A program made the translations under genes and the position numbers. Under the pieces are notes generated by a model. That model did no database searches and was not told where the DNA came from. It saw only the letters and a list, made by a program, of their open reading frames with translations. DNA of 64,000 bases from Callorhinus ursinus. Lineage: Eukaryota > Chordata > Mammalia > Carnivora > Otariidae. Location: the NCBI RefSeq assembly GCF_003265705.1, contig NW_020312827.1, positions 15,000,120-15,064,119 on the forward strand. Reading direction: 5' to 3'. Positions 23,641 through 34,658 of the stretch are shown in pieces (within the stretch, counting starts at the first letter, position 1; each line of letters opens with the position of its first letter).

Positions 23641-23739
23641 GAAGCAGGTCAGAGACCCATTTGGTGGGAATGCATGCAGAGTTGGAGTCTTGATTCTAAA
23701 ATTCAGAAAGGACTGGGAAGAAGGTGTTGGTACTCACCT

Positions 23740-23928
23740 GGTACCTACACCAGGTTCAGCCCTTTCATGTAAGGTATGCCTCAGCCTCTTACCTACATTT
23801 TTATAGGTGAAAACTGAGACCCAAGAAGCCATAGTAGCCTGTCCCAGATCACACACAGTATGCTAAGAGGCAGAGCCAGGATTTAAATCAGGTCTGTCTG
23901 CCCCCAAACTCTGGTTATAGAAAGAAAT
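23740..23928 (-). mobile_element. MIR SINE
   Basis: 'aggtgaaaactgagacccaagaagcc', 'cctgtcccagatcacacacagtatgctaagaggcagagccaggatttaaatcaggtctgtctgc' is a clear reversed MIR core and head. Confidence 0.8.
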
Positions 23929-25598
23929 GATCTGAACAGGGTCCATCTTGTATTTAGGCAGTCGGATGAGAAGTCCCTCTATTAGAAGAGCTTGGCCGCC
24001 AAGCCTTAGAGTTTTCTCATATTTCTAATGCATAGGCAAACCATTCTCCACACACCCAAGTCTAGGGATGGAACTAGACAACCTTTGCAAAGTACCATGA
24101 AGCCAAAAAGATTGAACTATTCAAAGCTTTCACTTTATCACTATTCCAGCTTCTAAACTTGTCATCTTTATAGTCTACTGAATTAATAAGAGAAGTGAAT
24201 ACTCATTGACACTGACAGAGTGGGATACTGCATATTATATAAACTGCTCTCTGCAACCCCATCTGATTGCTATAGAGACACAAATTCATACTTTTCACTA
24301 TCATAACCCATAATCGTAACCCAACATCCACTCAAATTAAAGCACTGTAACTCTTTTTAGGAGTAGAAAAAAAAAATACTTGCTGCTTTTTACTAGTTGA
24401 TTTATTGTTACACGACAATATTGGGTATATTAAATTTTAATATTGGCGCTGTCTTTTTCACCATAAGTCTTGTGCTGAGGAGCTCAGAAATTATTTCATT
24501 TTAAAAGGGACATTTATTGCACTGTATAGGCAGGTAGGTAATTCCTTCCTCTGAGAAACTCGAGGATTATTCTCCTTCTGAGATGTGAGAACTTTTGATT
24601 TGCACTTGCTATGGCATTTAAGTGCAAAGGAAGGGTGATTTACCGTTTCCATTGGCATAAATAATGTGCTGTTTGTTTCTGCATCATTTTCCAACACCCA
24701 CTATTGATAGTGCCTCACAGTTTACTAGGCAAAGAATTCAGCCTTTTATTGTAAATGTCAGGGAGAGAGAATGGAAAAACAGCTTTGGATTTCAGCCTAA
24801 TGTTCAAATGGGTCCCCAGTCACACTGGAAAGAGATAATCCAGTCATGGTGGGCTAGTGCTACAAAGCACCTGTCCTTTCTAGTTCATTTCTTGGAACCA
24901 TTAAAACTCTTTAGGGAACATGGCAACCTTCTGATCCTTCCAGTAAGAAAATTCCCCAGGTAACTTATACTTTTACCAAAGATAAGACATCTCTTCTCCT
25001 GTAACTACTTATCTCACCTACCCATTTTCCCCATTCTTCTCAACTCTGACCTTTTTACCACCAGTTTTTTAAAAATATATGCCAATCCATGAAAATATTA
25101 TGTGGGAATTGTAGCATAGCACGACTTTCTGGGGATCTCTACAAAACAGATATGACAGGAACTATTTGTTACTGATCCAATGTCCATTTTCTTTTTCTTC
25201 CTTAGTTACAGAGGCTGCTTTTCTTTGGAGTGGCAATATGCTCGCCTGAGATACAAATTCCTCCGCTCCCATGACAACTCCATGTGGCCATTCTGGTTAA
25301 TGAGGTGGAAACAGAAGTTACTGGGCAGATACTCTGGAAACCAGAACTGTGAGGCAGATGATTTGTATGGGCCCATTTTTGCCTTTCTCTTCTAACTTCT
25401 ACTTCCTGTTGGATTGTGGACAGATGGCTGGATCTTCAGGAGCCCTATTGACGGAGGAGGCAACCTTCAGTTCTTGTAATGAGGATGGGGGGACAGAATG
25501 ATACAAGAATCCAAGGCACCCCATGACATGGAGCTACTATGCCAATCACATACCACCTGCCTTAGGACTTTGATAAATGAGAGAACATATATCAACCT
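23929..25598. other. Repeat-poor DNA
   Basis: No clear repeat over 23930-25190. The section 25200-25575 reads like the body of an old LTR-type repeat ('tccatgtggccattctgg', 'agatggctggatcttcaggagccc'), unassigned. Confidence 0.4.
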
Positions 25599-25600
25599 TC

Positions 25601-25825
25601 TTACTTTCTTTTCTTTTTTTTTTTTTTTTTAAGATTTTATTTATTTATTTGACAGAGAGAGACACAGCAAGAGAGGGAACACAAGCAAGGGGAGTGGGAG
25701 AGGGAGAAGCAGCAGGGAGCCCAATGTGGGGCTCGATCCCAGGACCCTGGGATCATGACCTGAGCCGAAGGCAGTCGCTTAATGGACTGAGCTACCCAGG
25801 TGCCCCATACATACCTACTTTCTTT
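25601..25825 (-). mobile_element. CAN-SINE with target-site duplication
   Basis: Antisense order: poly-T, 'aagattttatttatttatttgacagagagag', 'gggctcgatcccaggaccctgggatcatgacctgagccgaaggcag', head 'cttaatggactgagctaccc'. Flanks share TACTTTCTTT (in 25601-25611 and at 25816-25825). It is the least diverged SINE of the set and may be the youngest. Confidence 0.94.
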
Positions 25826-25849
25826 AAGCAAATACAGTTATATCTATTA

Positions 25850-26130
25850 TGAGCATCTGGAGGAGCCAGTCACCATGGTGTGAGGACACCAAAGTGGTCC
25901 TATGAGGAGGTCTACATGGTAAGGAACTTAGGCCTCCTGCCAATAGTCAGCATTGACTGGTAAGCTGTATGAGAGTGCCATCTTGGAAGTGGATCCTCCT
26001 GGCCCAGTTGAGATTTCAGATGACTGGGAGACCCTGGCTCACAGCTTGCCTCTGACCTCATGAAAGACCCCAAATAAATGTTTATAGTTATTTGAAGCTG
26101 TTACAGCAATATATAAATAATATAGATTTT
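25850..26130 (+). mobile_element. MLT1-type MaLR LTR, 3' part
   Basis: 'gaacttaggcctcctgccaatagtcagc', 'gtgccatcttggaagtggatcctcctggcccag', 'gagatttcagatgactgggag', 'gacctcatgaaagacccc' and 'aaataaatgttta' are in MLT1 LTR order. Confidence 0.7.
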
Positions 26131-28370
26131 AACATTAGGTGTATAGTCTTATGTATATATTTTAAAACTGATGTGATCAAGTGAGTAATGCAAACCTTTG
26201 ATGTTCTGAAACTCTGCAAATGAAAATATCCACAAAGGCATTTAAGTGCCTCCTCTTTTTAAGCATCATAGTTAAATATGGTTGCAGACTTAATCACTTT
26301 TTAGCCCCCGTTATGAATACAGTAGATAATTATCCTCATGAATTTCACATTCCACTAAACAGGCTATTTTCTTAACTGACCACATGACAAGTCAGAATTA
26401 GACTAAAAAACCCATATTCGCCTCCCCTGCTTCCTCACTATTGTGGTCCCCCCCACCCCTCAGTTCTGGGAGACTAGAGTGACTCCTTAGACTCCAGATC
26501 ATAGAAAATTGAAGATTCCCAGATGCTTCCCTCCCCTTCATGATACACAGAGTTTCACAGGGAAAACTAACCTTTGGAAAGGAACATGACTTCCCAATTT
26601 CAAGTTCAAATTACCTTGCTGGAATGAAACTGCCTTCCCAATTTAAAGGGAGATGTGTGTGGTTAGTTGCCTGAGTTCTCTGACGGTGGGCCCCCAGATC
26701 CTTTCTTGATTTTCATAAACCCTTATTAAGTTTCCAGATACCTGACTTCATTGATAGCAGGTGGCAGGTTCCTCACAGAGCATGAACCCTCCGCCCATTC
26801 TGAGACTTTTGTAACTTTCCATCTCTTACGGGCCACATTGACCCTTGGGCATTAGATGAGGTTGCTAGCTGAGCTGTAGAACATGACACCTACAGCTTCC
26901 TCGAGCTAGAGCATCTTTTAGGTTAGGTGCTGAGTTTCAAGGTCTGAGGTTTACTGGGAACTTAGTTATGATTAACTACCACTTGCTTGCCTCTCCTATG
27001 TACCAGATCCTGCCTGCCTGGCATGTAAAGTGAAGCAGCAGGAGAACAGTGGCACAGTCTTGATCGAAGAGGAAGGCCATGCCGATTGCAGAGTGAAGGG
27101 GGCTGCGGGGCATTTCTGGGGAAGCCCCCACTTGCCATAACATCAGGGATGAAGGCTGTCCTACCCCCAGGGCAATTCATTATCCCACATTTCAAACCTA
27201 TTTGTTCCAAGATTCCATTTGTGACTCCATTTGGTTGATAAATATCAAGGAGTTCAGCAGGGTAATGGCAAAGTGTCCACCTGAATTTGCTTACATCCCC
27301 CTGATTAATCCTATCTCACTGCCCAAAGCTATCATTATGACATATATGCCACCTTTTTAATTTGGATTTTGTTGTCCTCCCCCTTCCCTCTGCCCTCTCC
27401 TTCTCTTCCTTTTTCTGTCCACGTGCTTGCGGGTGAGAAGCTGAGGTTCCTGACTTAATTCTGGTCTGGTTGGATCCTCCTTCCCTCCTTTCCTCCCTCC
27501 CTTCCTTCCCTCCTTTCTTTTTATTTTCTTAAGGGGTATTCAGTTACGTGGTTTGCAAATTTCAGAACACAGAGGAGGAATCATCACTGGCTCAGCTCTG
27601 TGCCAGAAACATTTAGAAACTGTATGGGTGTCCCTATTTCCCCCTTTCAACGCTATCTAGGGGTATGCTTTCATAATAACACCTTCAGCCAGGCAGACAC
27701 AGTTGGGTGATTTCTAAATAGAATTTGGGGTTGACTGGTCAATCAGAGCTCCCTGCTGGAAGGCGGGACTAGTGCACCTGGGTCCTGGTCTGTGTTGGCC
27801 GTCAACCTCAAAATTAAGCAATTTGGTGGCAGGTTTGATTAGAGAGGTCTTTTCTTTGGTTGGGGTGGGTGGAGGACGAAGAGGAAGGTCTCCTTAAGAT
27901 ATTGTTCTGTTCTTGCCAAACAGATAACATAAAGGGAGTCCTTTGCTAGATATTCTGTTCACAGCCATTAAAGGGTAACTGCTGATTTTTCTCCTTTTCC
28001 AAACAGGTAGCTTATTTCCTGCTCTCATCCTATGCCCGAGGTAGCAATCTCGAAGGGGTTTGAAGTAAATGGCAGGGAGCAATTCAGATGTAATTTATTC
28101 CCAGGCTCAGCTTGTGCATTGTAGTGATTTCACTCAAGCCACTCTCCAGTGACTACTGGCACACACATACACATAAATGTATATTTCTTTTCTCTCCCAC
28201 TGTCTCACCTGCACCGTGTGTTCATTGTCAGAGGAAATAAGCCTTAATACACTAATGGTTTTTGACTGAAATGAGGGTATTTGCCCTTGCTATTGAAAAC
28301 CCAAAGAGATAGGAACCTTGAGTTAGCAGGGTTGCTTTGGCGTCCATCTCTTTTGCCTCCGGGAGAGGCA
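26131..28370. other. Unique DNA, no gene seen
   Basis: It includes an imperfect CCTT/CCCT pyrimidine tract at about 27476-27520. The section 26400-26880 may be an unassigned old LTR. No exon is recognised. Confidence 0.4.
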
Positions 28371-28374
28371 AAAA

Positions 28375-28690
28375 TAATAAAAAGCTGCCATTTAGGGAAC
28401 CCTGGCCATGTGCAAGGCTCACAGTAGCTTTCGTCTGTCACTTGACTTCTTCTTCTTCTTTTTTTAAAGATTTACTTATTTGAGAGAGAAAGAGAGGTTC
28501 AAGGGAGGGGCAGAGGGAGAGGAAGAGAGAGAGAAGCAGACTCTGCTGAGTGCGGATCCCTCCTCGGGACTTGATCTCACAACCCTGAGATCATGACCTG
28601 AGCCGAAACCAAGAGTTGGATGCTTTACTGACTGAGCCACCCAGGCGCCCCAACTTCCTCTTCTTATCAACCTCATGAAATAGCTGGGTG
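28375..28690 (-). mobile_element. MIR fragment interrupted by CAN-SINE
   Basis: 'aataataaaaagctgccatttagggaaccctggccatgtgcaaggctcacagtagcttt' (28373-28432) is a reversed MIR 3' half. It resumes after the SINE with 'atcaacctcatgaaatagctgggtgcag' (28666-28693). Confidence 0.6.
28445..28665 (-). mobile_element. CAN-SINE (divergent subfamily) with target-site duplication
   Basis: Antisense order: T-rich tail, 'aaagatttacttatttgagagagaaagag', a body that differs from the other copies ('gacttgatctcacaaccctgagatcatgacctgag'), head 'ctttactgactgagccacccaggcgcccc'. The duplication is ACTTCTTCTTCTT (28445-28457) against ACTTCCTCTTCTT (28653-28665). Confidence 0.92.
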
Positions 28691-28693
28691 CAG

Positions 28694-29150
28694 AATCCAG
28701 TAGTCAGTCTGTGGGGGAGAATGAGGTGGTCCTGAAAGCTGTGGCTAAGAAGACCTAAGGATTAAGTGTGATCAATGACTCTTTTCTTTCTTTCCCCCTC
28801 TCCACACTACCTCGGATTTTCTTCCCACACATCCCTCCGGTTGCCATTCTGGACATGTGGATTTGCAAGTTTTTATCCCAACCCACTGGGTATTGGTGTT
28901 TGACTTGGGGAGAGAGATGTGCTGTGTGAGCCTTTGTCCTGATTCCAAAGCCCTTTCTGTGTAATGCTGTGACAGCTCTATGGGCCCTGCCTTGAATGTA
29001 CTATCTTTTATAGAACAAGATAATGCTGCTAGGAGACTTTTCTCTTTCAGGAGCCATGATGGGGTATGCTGAGTGGTCCACACTCATCTCTGCCCCTGCA
29101 CTGAGTCACTGGTCAAGGTTAGGCATATAGGCAGTTTCGTCTTAAGAGCT
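28694..29150. other. No recognised feature
   Basis: Unique-looking DNA. A 103-codon minus frame at 28772-29083 has no recognisable domain. Confidence 0.4.
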
Positions 29151-29154
29151 CCAG

Positions 29155-29344
29155 CTAGAAGGCCAATCTGAGTTGGGTCTGAATCCTACCACCCGTTAGT
29201 AGCTCTGTCAATTTGATCAAGTTTTTTTTTTTTAAATCTTTCTTAGCTTCAGTGTCCACATTCAGAAAAGTCAAGTTTAGTACTAGTACTTACCCCATAT
29301 GTAGTGACAAAGTTTAAATGGAATAATTTATTAGTTAAATGAAA
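29155..29344 (+). mobile_element. MIR SINE, 3'-truncated
   Basis: 'ccaatctgagttgggtctgaatcctaccacc', 'ttagtagctctgtcaatttgatcaag', 'cttcagtgtccacattcagaaaagtc', 'tagtacttacccc'. A T-run interrupts the core at about 29222-29233. Confidence 0.7.
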
Positions 29345-29625
29345 AAAGAAGGTGTCTATTGGGTGTCAGGCAATTTTCTAGGTACTGGGAATAGAGGGGT
29401 TAATAAGCAAACAAATTCTGCCTGTGGTTATGGTGGTTATAGGCTGGAGGGTAGATGCATATGATACATAAAGGAATCAGGAAAGAAGATCATTATAGAG
29501 TGTGAGCAGTACTGTGAAGAAAATCAAACTAGCTCATGGATGTGTGAAGAGTAAGTTGGGGGAGATAAGGTTATTCTATACTGGATGGTCCAGAAAATTT
29601 CTCCAAGAAGGAAGTGAATGAATGT
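29345..29625 (-). mobile_element. L2 LINE 3' fragment
   Basis: 'attgggtgtcaggcaattttctaggtactgggaatagaggggttaataagcaaacaaattctgcctgtgg' then 'gtccagaaaatttctccaagaaggaagtgaatg' is a reversed L2 3' end, abutting the MIR. Confidence 0.65.
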
Positions 29626-30569
29626 AAATTGTGTAGCCTGGTACCTGGCAGTAGCTAAGGATACCACAAATGCTGTTACATTAAAATATGTAAAACTATT
29701 TATTTCTGCTACAGGTAGTGGGGTTTGCAACCTGACGTTATGGTGTTATGATCAACTCCGTTGCCCTCTTTTCTACAGCCTCCAAGCAATGGAGCAAACA
29801 GTAAAGCAAAGTACTTAGAGAGAAGGCTTTGCCATTCTTCATGTACAAATAAGACATTGGCCTTGCTAGAAATCAGAGAACAGGACAGTCCTTGGATTGA
29901 ATGTGAATATCCAAATTATCTTTGACAGGAGGCTTCCCATGAAGATGTTTCCTTCCCAGATTCTGTGATATGCTGTGATTCCCTGGGTATAAATAGAGGG
30001 GAGTTGAAATTGGCTCATTCCTGGGTGATCATGAAGTGGGTCTTACACTGTGGCCACAAAAGCCCTCAGAATATTGTCTCACTTGTGAGGAGGGATCATT
30101 CTGGAGAGCCCAGAGACGGAGACAGATGCCCAGGGAGACATTGAGATGCACTCCTCCTCCAGCCCTATTTTGGTGAAGGGCTCCATTATTCGGCCCACAG
30201 TAGAACCAGGAATGATGGCATCTGAGTGAGACCCTCCCTCCACCTTGCTTTCAGGTGGCCACTTCTGCAGGGTTTACCCCTTCATTGTCTCACCTGTTCT
30301 GTTTACTTCTTCTCCATCCCCACTGCATTTGCCTCTTCTAGACTTCCATCCACTCTCACCCTTTGATCCACTACTGGCTTCACTTGAAACTCTTGACTCT
30401 AGTAGTTTACAAAATGTGAAGATCTTTAGGGCAAAAACCAGGCCACTTTCTCTTTTGCCTACTCTACAGTAGCGATTTCTAAGTTATGGACTGAGAACTC
30501 GGAGTAATGGCTAAGGAAATATTGCAAGAGATCCTTGGATCTGTTGTCTGTGGATTGGATAAATAGTAA
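29626..30569. other. No recognised feature
   Basis: Unique DNA with no exon or clear repeat. Confidence 0.4.
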
Positions 30570-30914
30570 GTGCCTTAGTCCTTTTGGGCAGGTATAACAA
30601 AGTGCATAGACTGGGTGCTATTTCTAATTATTTAGGAAGCTGGAAGCCCGAGATCAGAGTGCCAGCATGGCTGAGTTCTGGTGAGGGTCTTCTGGATTGC
30701 AGACTGCACGCTTCTCGTGTCCTAACAGGAAGTGGCAGGGGCTAGGGAGCTCTGTGGGGTCCCTTTTCCTACGTACTAATCCCATTCATGGGGGCTCCAC
30801 CCTCATGACCTAATCACCTTCCAAATGCCCCTCTTCCTAATACCTTCATACTGGGGGGATAAGGTTTCAATATATGAATTTTTTTGAGGGGGCACAAATA
30901 TTTATTTCATAAAA
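30570..30914 (-). mobile_element. MLT1-type MaLR LTR
   Basis: Reversed MLT1 order: 'gccttagtccttttgggcaggtataacaaagtgcatagactggg', 'aagctggaagcccgagatcagagtgcc', 'tcatgacctaatcaccttcc' and 'aaggtttcaatatatgaattttttt'. Near full length with an internal deletion. Confidence 0.8.
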
Positions 30915-32144
30915 GTAAGTTTCAAAAATAGTCAAAGGTTTTCAAATATATGTAAATACTGTTTTGATTTTAAGATACAAAATTGAAGAGTTGCTGAATT
31001 GCTTTCTTCATTGTATATTTTTTAAATCAGTAAGTGCTAAAATTGAATCTTTTCTCCCTTACGCGTTTCATGATAGCATTTTCATCTATAAATGGGTCTT
31101 CAGACTTGACAAGGAGTCTTGATCATCACTGGTGTGAGATATAAGACTGCTTTGGCACCTGCTACAGCCCTCAGTGCTCGATAAACGTAAATGCCAGTTT
31201 GGACCAACGGCTTGTGTGTGGGTTTGAAGAGGGACCAGTGGATGCTGCCCTCACTAAACAGTCCTATGATTCCTAAAGTAGGTCAAGGGATGTAGAAGCA
31301 AGCTATCTGGTTGCTGCTACCCTCTGGTGCAGAGGGGATAATCTAACCTGGATCCCATTCAGGCACCATTTTAGTCTTAAACATTTGAGAGAGTGAAGTG
31401 TGCTCAGTTCATAGAGCAAACACAGGGGATTTTTAAATGGCAGTTTTTACCAATTTGTATTCATGTGAAGGATTGTGTCAGAGCTGTTTCTACCTCTGCT
31501 TGCTCTGTTTATTCATCACGAATGTCTGGAACGTGCACTTGTTCTGCTGACTTTTATCAGATACACCATCCCAAGGTACCATGGGGAATATCTTCATTAT
31601 TAACATAATAAGAGGGAAGCAGGGTTGCTTGTGGAAACTGTACATTTCTAGAACTTGCTTTGTGTTGTGTACCGGCTGCTAATTAGAATCCAACTAACAG
31701 TGGCAGGATATCAAAGGAGGAAATGATCCACGTGAACCAACCATAGAATGTTATGACATGCCTGCTGAAGAAAAAAGTTACAGGAAATGGAACATAGTGT
31801 AGAGGTGCCTACTACGGGGTTTCTTGGAGCCCGAGAACTGAGCAAGTACATGCTTACCTCTGGGGAGACATGCCTGTGTCTATCTGTCCTTCCCCAGACA
31901 TCTCGTCAGTGTGTGATGGGACCATTCATTTGCTCACTGATGCAGACCTGAAGGTACACCTGACTAAGCTTCTCAGAGGGGCCAGAAAAGGAGTATCAGA
32001 AAGGGAAGGGAAGGACATTTTGCCCTCTCTGGATTGTTCTTCAACACTTCCAATTACTATGATCTTAAAATATTATGCAAAATGCCAATATAATATTGTA
32101 AATTCTCAAGTAATTCCCAAGTGCACCAACAGAAAGTAAGAATA
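30915..32144. other. Unique DNA, no gene seen
   Basis: No repeat or exon is recognised. An 89-codon frame at 31870-32139 has no known domain. Confidence 0.45.
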
Positions 32145-32147
32145 CCT

Positions 32148-32498
32148 GTAATTGAGTTCAAGTTTTAAAGCATTGTGGTCTGAAAATATGCATGGTATAA
32201 TCTCAATCTTTTTATACCAGTCAAGACTTGATTTGTGACCCAGTATTTAGTCTATTCTGGAGAATGTTCCATGTGCACTCGAGAAGAATATGTATTCTGT
32301 TGCTTTAGGATGAAATGCTTTACATATATCTCTTAAGTCCATCTGGTCCAGTGTGTCCTTCAAAGCTCTTGTTTCTTTGTTGATCTTCTGCTTAGATGCT
32401 CTGTCCATTGCTGTGAGCAGGGTGTTAAAGTCCTGTATTATAACTGTAGTATTATCAATGTGTTTCTTTATTTCATTATTAATTGGTTTATATCCAAA
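32148..32498 (-). mobile_element. Inverted 5' segment of an L1 (ORF2 endonuclease region)
   Basis: The minus strand encodes L1 ORF2 endonuclease-domain sequence: FNTLLTAMDRASKQKINKE, then AFHPKATEYIFFSSAHGTFS, and after a stop the ILGHKS and SDHNALKLE blocks. It is degraded by stops and a break. It lies head-on against a plus-oriented L1 3' end starting at about 32499, so it is the inverted 5' part of the same insertion. Confidence 0.85.
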
Positions 32499-32646
32499 GG
32501 ATACAAACATAGTGATTTGAGGGGGCACATTCACCCCAATGTTTTTAGCAGCAATGTCCACACTAGCCAAAATATGGAGAGAGCCAAGATGTCAATCGAC
32601 AGATGAATGGGTAAAGAAGATGTGGTGTGTATATACATATATATAT

Positions 32647-32685
<39 letters not shown>

Positions 32686-33066
32686 GGAATATTGCTCGGC
32701 CATCAAAATGAAAGAAATCTTGCCATTTGCAATGTCGTGTTCAAAACTAGAGGGTATTGTGCTAAGCGAAATAAGTCAGTCAGAGAAAGACAAATACCAT
32801 ATGAATTCACTTATATATGAATGGAATTTAAGAAAAAAAAACAGATGAACATGGGGAAGGGAAAGAAAAATAAGATAAAGAAAGAAGGGAGGCAAACCAT
32901 AAGAGATGCTAAACTCTAGGAAACAAACAGGGTTGCTGGAGGGGGGCGGGGGGAGAGGTCACTGGGTGATGGGCATTAAGGAGGGCACTGGATATAATGA
33001 GCCCTGGGGGTTATATGCAACTGATGAATCACTAAATTCTACCTCTGAAACTAATTAAAAAAAATA
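32499..33066 (+). mobile_element. L1 3' end (ORF2 C-terminus, 3' UTR, A-tail)
   Basis: The plus strand gives ORF2 C-terminal sequence in shifted frames (STDEWVKKMW; AKRNKSVRERQIPYEF; MEYCSAIKMKEI). The 3' UTR follows ('gagatgctaaactctaggaaacaaacagggttgctgg', a G-rich block, 'gtcactgggtgatgggcattaaggagggcactgg', 'caactgatgaatcactaaattctacctctgaaact') and ends in an A-rich tail. An AC microsatellite has grown inside the coding area. About 0.57 kb in sense orientation. Confidence 0.9.
32629..32683. repeat. (TA)n-(AC)n microsatellite inside L1
   Basis: A TA-rich stretch (32629-32648) is followed by 17-18 AC units, interrupting the ORF2-derived sequence just before 'aatggaatattgctc'. Confidence 0.95.
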
Positions 33067-33432
33067 AAGCAAGTGAGAACTCCCCTTCATGTCCCCACTT
33101 GATCCCACTTTCCCCTCCGGAGATAACTGTGAAGAGCAGTTTGTGGTATATCAACATAGTCCATCTCCTCACATATTTAGCATTGCTTTTCCCAGTTCCC
33201 ATACCTTGAAAATCTTGACATGTTATGACATGTAATGTTAACACATGATGACCTAACTCACTTGTCATAACTGCTGTATAGCATTTCGATTATGTATGGA
33301 TGTATTATAATGCATTTGAAATTCTTTTATTCACAACATTTTTTAAGCCTTTGAGGAAAAGCCTTGGTAGGAGTCTAGCCCTTTATATTTTCTCTCTTTT
33401 TCTAGTTTCTGCTTTTCCTACATTTCTTGAAT

Positions 33433-33825
33433 AATGTCCCCCCTCCCCCAATCTCTGGAAACAGTGAATGTACCCTTATATGGCAAAAGGCCTTAGTAAT
33501 TAAGGACTTGAGATGGGGACATTGTGCTGGATGATCTGGGTGAGCTTGGTGCAGTTACAAGACTCATTATAGGAAGGGTGCTGGAAGGGTTCAGTGGGAG
33601 GTAAGAGCAATGTGAAGAAGTAAGCAGAGGTTGGAGTCATGTGCCCATAAATGGAGGGATGTCAGCGGTGTTCGGAAACTGGAGAAGACAAGGGACAGTT
33701 TCTCTCCTGGAGCCCACAGAAGAAGCCAGCCCTCCTGCACACATCTTGATTTTTGGACTTCCTCGTTTGTGGTAATTTTTTATAGCACCAATAGGAAGCA
33801 CATATACTTGGCTCATCTGGTTATA
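33433..33825 (+). mobile_element. MaLR-type LTR (MLT1/MST-like)
   Basis: 'aatgtcccccctcccccaatctctggaaacagtgaatgtacccttatatggc', 'taattaaggacttgagatggggacattgtgctggatgatctgggtgagc', 'cacatcttgatttttggacttcct' and 'tttgtggtaattttttatagcaccaataggaag' are in LTR order. Solo LTR. Confidence 0.7.
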
Positions 33826-34250
33826 TCCTTTGAATAACTGATCATACCTTCTTACCATTTTCCAAAGATATTTTTGGAAAAAAGAAAAAAAAAAAACCTC
33901 TTGACTCTCATACAGATATAAAAATGAACATGTGCTAGAGATTTTATTTAACACATAAAAAAACAGACAGATGTTATAACTGGTTTAAAAAAAAGTAGCA
34001 CAAATGTATGTTGAGAAAGGAACTTTGACACAAATGTGCAAATGGAGGCAAACCTGGTTTTTGTCGTGCTAATGGACCCGGTCCATGGAATGGCAGGAAA
34101 ACTCCCCAGAGAATGAGCACCCTGGGCATCCTCCATGCTGATCTTCCGACTGCTGTATATTCACCCAAATATCAATAAAGTGGAAAATGAGGTGAAATGA
34201 TCAGTGGAGATATGAAGAATGTGCAAATAGAATGAACACAGGCAAATGTG
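33826..34250. other. No recognised feature
   Basis: AT-rich with short A-runs. Nothing is identified. Confidence 0.4.
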
Positions 34251-34254
34251 TAAG

Positions 34255-34447
34255 CTTTGAAACACTATTTATTGTTCTGCATCTGGCTCCTTTCCCTTAG
34301 CAGTATGCAGTGAATGTACAGCTGTCTATTCCTCCTGGTAGCTGCAAGGAATCTCTGTGAACACACACCCCATTATTGAACTTCACTATTTTTTTTTTAC
34401 TGCTAGATATTTAGATTGTTTCCAAGTGTTCACTACAGTCAAAAAAG
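34255..34447 (-). mobile_element. Inverted segment of an old L1M
   Basis: Read on the minus strand it is the L1M area around the end of ORF2: 'cacttggaaacaatctaaatatctagcag' followed later by 'gatgcagaacaataaatagtg'. In sense order the next block of this family is the sequence that begins at about 34476 on the opposite strand. Confidence 0.65.
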
Positions 34448-34475
34448 GGAGTCTTCAATATGCCTTCTTGTTAGT

Positions 34476-34658
34476 TTACTTAAAAACAATGTATATACAC
34501 AGAGAAAATTCTGGAGGGATATACACGAAAATATTTACTTGAGTTGTCTTTGGAGGTGGGGGATTTTGCAGAATGTTTTCTTTCTACTTTATTGCTGTGC
34601 TGTTTGAATTTTCTTTTACAAGCATGTGTCATTTTTTTATAATTAAAAATATGCACAA
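34476..34658 (+). mobile_element. L1M 3' UTR end
   Basis: 'tatatacacagagaaaattctggagggatatacacgaaaatatttacttgagttgtctttggaggtgggggatt' and 'cttttacaagcatgtgtcatttttttataattaaaaa' are the L1M 3' terminal order, sense strand. Confidence 0.75.

Noticed and set aside
32247..32570. 107-codon minus-strand ORF as a gene
   Set aside because: It is L1 endonuclease-region sequence plus a chance extension across the inversion junction.
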